From the NCBI GenBank assembly GCA_009193035.1, contig SWDT01000014.1:1-64000 (forward strand): a DNA stretch of 64,000 nt, written 5' to 3'. Origin of the DNA: Halicephalobus mephisto (taxonomy: Eukaryota; Nematoda; Chromadorea; Rhabditida; Panagrolaimidae). Positions 56,734-64,000 of this stretch are shown piece after piece. Position numbers and translations under genes: made by a program. The notes under the pieces are model-generated. The model ran no database searches. It was not told the origin of the DNA and saw only the letters and a list, made by a program, of their open reading frames with translations. How positions within the stretch are numbered: position 1 is the first letter of the stretch; every line of letters starts with the position of its first letter.

Positions 56734-56997
56734 TTAAGCGTCGAAGATACGGCAGAATTTGAAACGACATGCGTATCCTGGAATTTTGGGATTTAAATAT
56801 GGAATTAAAGAAGAAATTTTACGTTTGAACACGGGTGATGATCGACGTTCACGACTGGGATTGGAATCGAATGATTCAATTATGTCGGCTATTTCTCTTT
56901 CTGCAGGAGAAGCGGGAAGCACGGAGTAGACCACTCGGGGGTTGAAACTTCCTTCTGGTGGCCTCAGCATCCGGACCATTGGTAAATATGGGAAACT
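56734..56997 (-). CDS. Neuropeptide-precursor-like exon ending in a CRFKFC loop
   Basis: After the acceptor TTTTTTCCAG (57000-56998 is the CAG), 88 codons run to TAA. From the in-frame Met there are 81 residues: a proline-rich start, an acidic region (REIADIIESFDSN), basic sites RERR (43-46) and KRK (52-54), and a final peptide ending GYACRFKFCRIFDA. C71 and C76 would close a six-residue ring. Basic cleavage sites before a short Cys-loop peptide are typical of neuropeptide precursors. A signal peptide is absent here, so it should lie on an upstream exon to the right of 57000 that I could not find. The ring has an aromatic-Lys-aromatic core like urotensin-II peptides, a resemblance that may be chance. 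Confidence 0.55.
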   Translation of the reverse strand, partial: SFPYLPMVRMLRPPEGSFNPRVVYSVLPASPAEREIADIIESFDSNPSRERRSSPVFKRKISSLIPYLNPKIPGYACRFKFCRIFDA

Positions 56998-57027
56998 CTG
57001 GAAAAAACAATCAGCAACAAAGAGGGG

Positions 57028-57190
57028 TTTTTGGAACTAATCGAGGGGATTTCGGGAGCTAATCGAGGGGGTTTTTGGAACTAATCGAGGGATTTCGGGA
57101 GCTAATCGAAGGGGTTCCGGGAACTAATCGAGGGATTTCGGGAGTTAATCGAAGGGATTTTTGGAACTAATCGAGGGGGTTCCGTAGGGT
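57028..57190. repeat. Minisatellite, about 28-30 bp unit
   Basis: Five to six copies of AACTAATCGAGGGGGTTTTT/AGCTAATCGAGGGATTTCGG-type units start 30 bases upstream (on the minus strand) of the neuropeptide-like exon, inside its presumed intron. Confidence 0.8.
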
Positions 57191-57239
57191 ACAGGAATTT
57201 GGCCATTTTTAATCAGCCAATCAGTGAATTGATCGGTAA

Positions 57240-58260
57240 ATAAAGTTTTTAAAATAAAATCAATTTTTATTTTTTATAATTTTCTAAATTTCGTAAAAAT
57301 TATTTTTGATTTTTTATAAAATTAAATTTTTTATAATTTTTTAAAAATAGTAAAAATAAAAAATAAATCTGGCAATTATCTATCATAATCGGCTTGTTCT
57401 ATCTTTATTCATTTTTTATAATTCAAAAATCCCTAAATTTTAAAAATTTGAGTCGAATTAATTTTTTAAAAATCATCATTTTTAATTTTTACAACAGTAT
57501 TATTTTGCACAATTTGTTTTTACTTTATGAATAGAGTAAAAATGAAAAAATTAAATCTGACAATTCAATACTATAATCCACTTTTTTTATTTTTTTAATT
57601 TAAAAAAAATTCTTAATTTTAAAAAATTTTTAATTTTAAAAATTCTTAATTTTAAAAAACTTTTAATTTTAAAATTTTTAATTTTCAAAAATTTTTAATT
57701 TTAAAAAATTTTAATTTAAACAAATTTTTAAAGAATTTTAATTTTTAAAGATTTTTAATTTTTTTTAAATTTTAACTCTAAAAAAGTTTTTTTATTTTAA
57801 AAAATTTTATTTTAAAAATTTTTAATTTTTTCAAAACCTGTCATTTGCAATTTTGTACGATAATGAAATTTTGCAAAATAAATAAAAAATTAAAAAACAA
57901 TAAATTCGACAATTTATAAATAATTTTAAAAATTCTAAAAATTTCTAAAATTAAAAATACTGTTTACGAATTTTTTTATTTTCGTAATAATACAATTTTT
58001 TGTAATTTTTTAATTTTTGCAGAATAAATAAAAATAAAAAAGTAAATCTGGCAATCTTAAACCGGAACCGACTCATTTTTCCTACCCATACTGTAGTTCT
58101 AGAAGTTCTTAAAAATTGCGAAAACATATACCAAGATACTTTCGTAAAAACGCTTATTTTTGCTATTTATAATTTTGAAAATATTTTTCATGTTGTCATT
58201 TACCATCATTTTCTAATTATTTCAGAAAGGAACACAGATTAGGAAGTCCAATTAGACCTT
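57240..58260. other. Low-complexity AT-rich tract
   Basis: Long A/T runs and AATTTTTAAAA words; a small GC-richer island at 58060-58105 has no open frame of length. The signal-peptide exon of the neuropeptide-like gene should lie here or beyond, but was not recognised. Confidence 0.4.
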
Positions 58261-58269
58261 TACCCACAA

Positions 58270-59250
58270 ATATAAGTATATTGTATTTTATATATTAATA
58301 CATTAAAATGACTCTGATGTATTGGATATATTACATTCAATATATTCATGCATTAAGTTGATATTAGTATATTATAGTTAATATAATAAGAGGGCCCTAA
58401 TTTATCAGATATATCATATTCAATATGTCGATATATTAAGTATGATAAGTATATTGTATTTTATATATCGATACATTAAAATGACTCTGATGTATTGGAT
58501 ATATTATATTCAATATATTCATACATTAAGTTGATATTAGTATATTATAGTTAATATATTAAAGGAGCCCTAATCTACCAGATATCATATTCAATATGTC
58601 GATATATTAAGTATGATATCAGTGTATTACAATGTGTCTCAAAAAATAGGAAATTTTGAATTTTCTCGAAAACTAGAAGAGTTATTAGTGTTTCATTTTG
58701 AGGAATGATAGTACTTGAAATTACCTATATTTTGATAATACGATCATCCCTCAAAATGGGACAATAATAGCATTTCTTGGTTTCGAGAAAATTCAATGCT
58801 TTCTATTTTTTGAGACACTGTATATTCAGTGTATAAATGAATTAAAACTATTTTAATGTATGAGATATATTGTCTTCAATTTACTGATATATTAAAACAG
58901 TTATGATAAGGTACATTATCTTCAATTTTTCGATATATTAAAACAGTTATGATGAAGTACATTATCTTTAATTTTTCGATATGTTAAAACAGCTATAATG
59001 AAGTACACTATATTCAATTTACTGATATGTTAAAACAGTTATGATGAAGTGCATTATATTCAATTTACTGATATATTAAAACAGTTATAATGAAGTACAT
59101 TATCTTTAATTTTTCGATATGTTAAAACAGTTATGATGAAGTACATTATCTTCAATTTACTGATATATTAAGTATTATATTAGTGGATAGTATATAATGT
59201 ACCGATTCATTAAAACGACTCTGATGTATCAGGTATATTAAAGTCGTCTT
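58270..59250. repeat. Satellite array related to 28090-28500
   Basis: The left half has units of about 180 bp (ACATTAAAATGACTCTGATG, ATATATTCATRCATTAAGTT), the right half units of about 58 bp (TTAAAACAGTTATGATGAAG, TACATTATCTTCAATTT). The words GATATATTAA, CTGATGTATYRG and ATATCAGTG are shared with the array 30 kb to the left. A MITE interrupts it. Confidence 0.75.
58628..58822. mobile_element. MITE inserted in the satellite array
   Basis: The ends GTGTCTCAAAAAATAGGAAA and TTTCTATTTTTTGAGACAC are inverted partners next to TA dinucleotides; further inward, GAATTTTCTCGAAAAC and its inverse TTTCGAGAAAATTC extend the fold. At 195 bp without coding capacity it fits a Tc1/mariner-class MITE with a nearly complete hairpin. 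Confidence 0.75.
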
Positions 59251-60284
59251 AATGTACCCTTGTGTTTTTACGAAAAATAACTAATCTCACACAATTAGCT
59301 CTTCCTTTTATATACATCCGGCTGACATCAGAAGTACATTCTTTACTAAGAACCCGGAAGTAAGGTACCATCGGGTACCCTGTACTTCGTCACTTGGTCT
59401 CAGAATCTTTTTTGATTACGGTAGTGAACCAAGTTGGACTTTAGATTTTGTCATAAAAAATCTAACTAAAAGTAATTTTAATACAATTAAAAAAATTACT
59501 ATGGATTTTAAGAAATTTCTGAACCATTAAATTTTTTGGAAATTTTTAAATAATTAAATTTTTTTAAATTTAATAATTTTAAATTATTTTATTTAAAATT
59601 AAAAATTAAAAATTTTACTGTAATGAATTAAAATAAAACTATTTTGAAATTTACAAAATTTTGTGAATTTTAAAAATTTAAAAAAAATCAGAATTTTCCA
59701 AAAATTTTAATTGATGAATTTTTAAAATTAATTCTAAATTTATTAAATTCTCCGTTTTTCCAAATTAAATTTTGAATTTTTGTATAAAAATTGAATTTTA
59801 AAATTTTACAAAATAATTACTGTAGATTTTGAAAATTAAAAAAAATCAAAATTTGAATTAAATTGAAAAATTTTAAATCAGTTAATTCATTATTCGACGA
59901 TATTTTTTATTTAGATACAATTGAGCTTCCGGCATGCGAACCCAAAATAGAACTAATTTTAATTTCGTAAATTAATTACTGTAGATTTTAAAAATTAAAA
60001 AAAATCGAAATTATTAAATTTTAAAATTTGAATTTTATTCATTAATAAATTCAATAATTTTAAATCACCTAAATTCAATATTTTATTTTTTTTATTTTTT
60101 ATTTTTTTAATTACAGTAATTTTTCGAACATAAATCTTCATTAATTTTTGGATTTTTTGACTACCATGTTTGAGACCGATGATTATTAAATTAAATATAT
60201 TTTTTTCATCGAGATAAAAATGGAAAATTTCATGTGGAATAATGACCAATTTAAAAATGCAAATTTTTTATAATTCGGATTCAG
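59251..60284. other. AT-rich stretch without recognised genes
   Basis: 59300-59430 is richer in GC, with a TATATAAAAGG-like word on the minus strand, and could be promoter or exon sequence; no frame is convincing. The remainder is A/T runs. Confidence 0.35.
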
Positions 60285-60454
60285 TACTCGATCCACCTAC
60301 CCCCAGAACTCACCCGGACGACTCTGTTGACTTCCTCGTCTTCTGCCATAACTTGTGTCAAAAAAACGAACAAGAATACGCCCACGAATCCTCGCATCTC
60401 TTCTGCAAGCTGAAAACGGACTTTACTGTTTTACTAAATGTCGAAATTCTTTAA
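60285..60454 (+). other. Exon-like island, protein unknown
   Basis: The acceptor GGATTCAG precedes a GC-rich stretch. Two plus frames are open: one reads DDSVDFLVFCHNLCQKNEQEY (shown shortened: DSVDFLVFCHNLCQKN) and ends at TAA 60452-60454; the other gives a Ser/Thr-rich tail and ends near 60412. 60560-60680 is a second GC-richer patch with open frames. These may be exons of one plus-strand gene, but I cannot build a phase-consistent model. Confidence 0.3.
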
Positions 60455-61079
60455 CAAAAAAAATGCCAAAAATTCATAAACTCAAAAAAAAGTCATTTAA
60501 ATACATTTTTTATACAGTAAATAATAAACTGAATTTCGTTTCGAACAAGAACAAGTCAAATAGCGTGACGATGACTTTGAAAAAAAAGAAACTGGAGGAA
60601 ATTATGGAATCGGAACGGCGCCGCCTCGGATGGAAGACGAATTATTCGAATTCCTGTCAGAATCGCTTCGCTAGATCCGTCAATTGCACTGTTGTTTGTT
60701 TTAGTGATATTTTCGAAGAAAAAAATTCTAAAAAATAATTTTAAAAAAAATTAAAAATGCATATGATGTGAAATAACAACTTTGAATATTTAAATTTCCC
60801 GCCATTTGGCGTTGTATGAAGAAAAATAAAAACAATTGTTTTATTTCGGCAAATTTGGAAAAAATGGCAAGTTTTTTGACCGATAATCCTGATATCGGTA
60901 GAAAATCGAACTTTTTGGTTTTGCACGGCTTTCAACTGAGGGTCTCACAACGAAAACATTTTTAAATTTGAAAAATTTTTTGCTTTTTGGATTTTTTTAA
61001 ATTTTATTTTTGAATTTTATTTTTATCAATTGTAGGATCGTTTTCTCCATCAGCACCTTGGATTTCGGAATATTTTAAA

Positions 61080-61914
61080 ATGCTTCGAACTGGGGCAAGT
61101 TTGGTTTTTTTTACTTTGATTTTTGATTTTTGGACTTTCAGCTCGATGTATCCGGCGTATCTAGTGAAGCCCAAGGAGATCAACAGCAGCAACAAGCTAG
61201 GTTTTTCCACAAGATTTCCGTTTTAGCTCTGGCCTCTTACTGTAACGCTCGTAATCTGCTGCCGAAGGAATGTATCAGATTCAAGGACGTTTACGGTTGG
61301 TTGTCCATATATCGAAAGTCCCAATTTTACGTTCATTATCATTTCAGGACGGAAAGTTGCTGTTTTTGATAAAACTCGTAAAGGATCTGCTGAAATTGTT
61401 GACTCATGTGAAGAACTAGTTCAAAAGTTCATCGACAAAAAGGTACTATTTTTTCTTTTTCTAAAATAATTTTGCTCCAGATCCATCGACTGTACTTCCA
61501 TGTTTTGAAAGATTCTGACGTTGTGGAAACTCTTATTTTGGCGTACGATTACGATACTTTGTCGTCAAACGAGTCTTGCTCAACTCCCGTCTTCGTGAAA
61601 GACTACAAACAACGATGTCTTGAGGAGCTTGTTGCGCTTCAAGAAGCTTGTGATGGACTCCCGGAATTCAACCACGAAGATTATCCACTGGGAATTAGAC
61701 TTTTAGTCGAAGTTGATGGTTGGTCTTTTTTACTTGTACTTAGTCATGGTGCATATTAGGTCATGAAGACTACATGCCCTCTTTCAAACCAGCCGAAGAC
61801 GACCGTAATCCACAAATTATGAAGACTTTTTACCACAACATGCATGCCGCTTCATTCGAGAAAGACGGGTTCAAGTGTGACGTCGGCTTGGCTTCTAAGA
61901 AACTCCGGACTTGA
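61080..61914 (+). CDS. HORMA-domain protein, short form (meiotic HIM-3/HTP-like)
   Basis: Five exons (61080-61094, 61142-61295, 61348-61442, 61481-61718, 61760-61914) give 657 nt and 218 residues with matching phases. Exon 1 codes for MLRTG and uses a GC donor (GGG/GCAAGT); without it the start is unknown. A Gln run (DQQQQQ) is followed by a HORMA-type fold: helix FFHKISVLALASYCNARNLL, PKECIRF, a second helix SAEIVDSCEELVQKFIDKK, a strand LYFHVLKD and VVETLILAYDYD, which resembles the VVEtYxFxY strand of meiotic HORMA proteins. The end (MKTFYHNMHAASF) suits the final helix. HORMA proteins of meiotic chromosome axes bind closure motifs in partners; this one stops directly after the domain, with no C-terminal closure motif of its own visible. 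Another HORMA class cannot be excluded. Confidence 0.65.
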
Positions 61915-62134
61915 CTAAGGGCAAGGAATGAATCAGTTGTTTTCGGAAGTACTGACGGTGAGGATACATTTCCTTCGAAATTCTCCCAGTTTTCAAAGTT
62001 ATTGTTTTAGTTGAGTTTTAAAAAAACATTAATATTGTTTTTAATCGCTATAAAAACCTGTCAACTCCCAAATTAACGATGAGAATTTATTGGCAACGGC
62101 TTCCAGGTGTTACAAATGACTGTTTAAAGGACGA

Positions 62135-62501
62135 CTAAACAAGAACGTTTCTTTTGTAATAAAAACTGCACTGAACAGGAGAGAAGAAGCAATTTTTTCT
62201 AGCAAATCGGTTGGATTTTCCGGCTTCTTCGTGGATAATTTCCCGTCCAATTCCGCTACCTTTAACGAACGGCGGCATTTTTCCGAAAACAACATTGCCT
62301 TCTTTTCGTTCCATGACGCGTTTTGCGACTCTGAATTTATTTTTATTTTTTTTTTAATAAAAAAACTTACGGTCCAAAAACAGGTTCCCCAATATTCAGC
62401 TCACCTTCACGTAGCAAATTCTCAAATCCAGTAGGAAATCTCGGTATTGCTTCAACAACACCAATCAAGAATAAAATCATCAAAAAATTTTTAGAATCCA
62501 T
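62135..62501 (-). CDS. Allatostatin-C-like neuropeptide precursor
   Basis: Two exons (62501-62371 and 62330-62135) join in phase to 327 nt, 108 residues. Residues 1-18 are a signal peptide (NFLMILFLIGVVEA). The spacer has KR at 47-48 and ERK at 51-53. Near the C-terminus RK (88-89) precedes NCFFSPVQCSFYY, which is followed by KR (103-104) and a four-residue tail. The Cys-six-residues-Cys ring with aromatic residues after the first Cys and a Pro in the middle closely parallels arthropod allatostatin-C (CYFNPISCF). Such peptides act on somatostatin-type receptors. There is no amidation glycine, as in classic allatostatin-C. It is 0.63 kb from cytochrome b5 on the same strand. The ring pattern is direct; family membership is inference. 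Confidence 0.75.
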
Positions 62502-63130
62502 GTTAGTAATCACCACAATACTGGCATAAAGATTCTGAATTTACTGTTTTTGTGAAATAAAAAGGAAATGAACGGATATCCGCTGAAAGAAAATTAAGGT
62601 AATTATCCAAAGACTTGACGTCGACGGAAATGTTGACAGAATACACCTTTTGGGATTAAATTTGAGTTCTTTAAACGTTATAACTTACATTATAGAATGT
62701 CTAGCCAAATATAAAAGAATTAATTTCGAAGCTTTCCAATGATATCTTAAATCTTCCGTAAGCCATTTTTAAATTTTTTTTTAAATTTATTTTTTAATAT
62801 TTACTTTAAAAATTTCCAAAACACAAACTTTTAAAAACTTTATTAATGTTAAAAATTTTATTATATAAAATATTTCCAAGATTCATTTCCTGCAGTTAAG
62901 CGTCCAACGATCAACTTCTTTAGTGTAGTTTGAAACTTTAATTTTTAAAAAATAGACCTAAATTCCACCCCCGTAGTTTGTCTTCTAACCACTTTCGAAA
63001 TCAACAACAAAATCGAAAAACAAGAGAAAATTACCCATAACAGGATACTGTTCAAAAACCATTAATAACTTTATCTTTCTAAATTCATCTTAGTACTATA
63101 AAATTCCATTATTACTGTAACTCTTAAAAA

Positions 63131-63617
63131 TCAAGCAATGAACAAGTAGTACACGAAAGCGGCGATGATAATGATGAGACCCGGGTACACAAGAGAGTCA
63201 AAGCCGCCACTGTTCTGAGTTCCACTAAATATAAAACCAATTATTCCATGTACCAACTTGTCTAACAACTAACCTTGAATTTACAGAGGAAGTTGATTTC
63301 TTATCATACGAATATAGTTGCTTTTCTTCCTATAACCAGAATATTCAAACACTAAAATTGATAAAATCGGGAAAACTCACATCAACAATTTCTCCAACAA
63401 GATAGCTTTCCCTCATTTCTCTCGCATCCGTGGAATGTCCGACATCTTCAAAAGCTTCAGTACGGTCTTCCCCAGCTTTTTCAAGGAGAACTTCACATCC
63501 ACCAGGATGTTCATCCAAGAATTTCGTTACATCATAAACCTTGTTACCTACGATAATCCAACAAGATTTGTTAGAATTGTGTTCAGCAACTTCCGCTCGA
63601 GTAAGTTTCGGCACCAT
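63131..63617 (-). CDS. CYB5: Tail-anchored cytochrome b5
   Basis: Three exons (63617-63381, 63329-63274, 63224-63131) give 387 nt and 128 residues. The heme domain has [20 protein letters not shown] with the first heme ligand His37 in HPGG and the second, His61, in [11 protein letters not shown] Ser-rich linker leads to a C-terminal membrane anchor ([18 protein letters not shown]), so the protein faces the cytosol on the endoplasmic reticulum or outer mitochondrial membrane. It supplies electrons to fatty-acid desaturases and other oxygenases. An acceptor TTTTCAG at about 63640 on the minus strand lies 20 bases before the ATG, suggesting trans-splicing. Confidence 0.95.
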
Positions 63618-63764
63618 CTTCGTGTGCTACTATCCTGAAAATCAATTGATAAACTTTAAGAAACAATACAATAAAACTAAATTTTCACAGATAAAAACGA
63701 AAAACCAAAAGACCAAATAATCACGAATCACACCATTATAACACGTAGAAACAGGCGTTGTGAA

Positions 63765-64000
63765 ATTATTTCCACACAAATTTCTAACTTTAACAATTAC
63801 CTAAAAACTAAAAGATCAAGTTCCTAAATTTACTATTTTTATCGAAATTTTTTCACGAAAATTCAAAATCCCAAAAAATTTACATCACTTTTTTCAAATT
63901 TTAACATTTGTCATTATTAAAAAACAAAAATCAGCATTATTATGAAATTATTTCCACACAAATCCTTAACTTTCATAATTACCTAAAAACTAAAAGATCA
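63765..64000. repeat. Direct duplication at the right edge
   Basis: TTATTTCCACACAAATTTCT, AACTTTAACAATTACC and TAAAAACTAAAAGATCA (63767-63820) recur in order at 63948-64000, about 182 bases apart. The second copy is cut by the window edge. It lies upstream of cytochrome b5. Confidence 0.7.

Overview
The window is eukaryotic, AT-rich nuclear DNA and almost certainly comes from a nematode. Reasons: introns end in TTTTCAG-type acceptors, several genes have such an acceptor a few bases before the ATG (as in spliced-leader trans-splicing), two introns look like GC-AG introns, there is a three-domain secreted protein of the nematode DUF281/C6 type, and there is a receptor-globin chimera of the GLB-33 type, known from nematodes. 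I cannot name the species.

Layout. 1-8.4 kb: remains of virus-derived (Polinton/Maverick-like or related) elements. Two diverged copies of one module face each other. Copy A (0.36-2.57 kb) has penton-like(+), basic protein(-) and envelope-glycoprotein-like(-). Copy B (2.8-7.1 kb) has a double-jelly-roll capsid-like gene(+), glycoprotein-like(+), basic protein(+) and penton-like(-). Both glycoprotein genes are broken; copy B also carries a tRNA-derived SINE with a clean 13-bp target duplication. A coiled-coil protein with a possible PD-(D/E)XK-type C-terminus follows at 7.8 kb. 8.4-11 kb: repeats, a decayed Tc1/mariner element and a piggyBac fossil; a 230-bp LTR-like inverted repeat lies at 2.57-2.80 and 10.38-10.60 kb. 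12.5-13.6 kb: the DUF281-like secreted protein. 13.6-36 kb: mostly low-complexity AT DNA, MITEs, a Tigger/pogo transposase pseudogene (23.3-24.8 kb), satellites, and a few orphan exon-like islands.

37.3-43.9 kb: an eight-exon gene for a seven-transmembrane receptor fused to a globin domain (glb-33 type). By eye the globin part keeps the distal E7 His but has Tyr where the proximal F8 His should be. The gene is bracketed by a 392-bp inverted repeat, and its introns are packed with a hairpin-prone repeat built on GGATAGTGACT/AGTCACTATCC.

45.4-64 kb is the gene-rich part: mitochondrial ribosomal protein L11, a small coiled-coil protein, SURF1 (cytochrome c oxidase assembly), a small secreted prohormone-like gene, GnT-I (MGAT1-type N-glycan enzyme), a neuropeptide-like exon ending in a CRFKFC loop, a HORMA-domain protein, an allatostatin-C-like neuropeptide precursor and tail-anchored cytochrome b5. 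These are ordinary host genes without operon-like coupling; the notable theme is three candidate secreted peptide genes within 13 kb. Exon models were assembled by hand from splice consensus and reading phase; all homology calls are from recognition of motifs, not searches.
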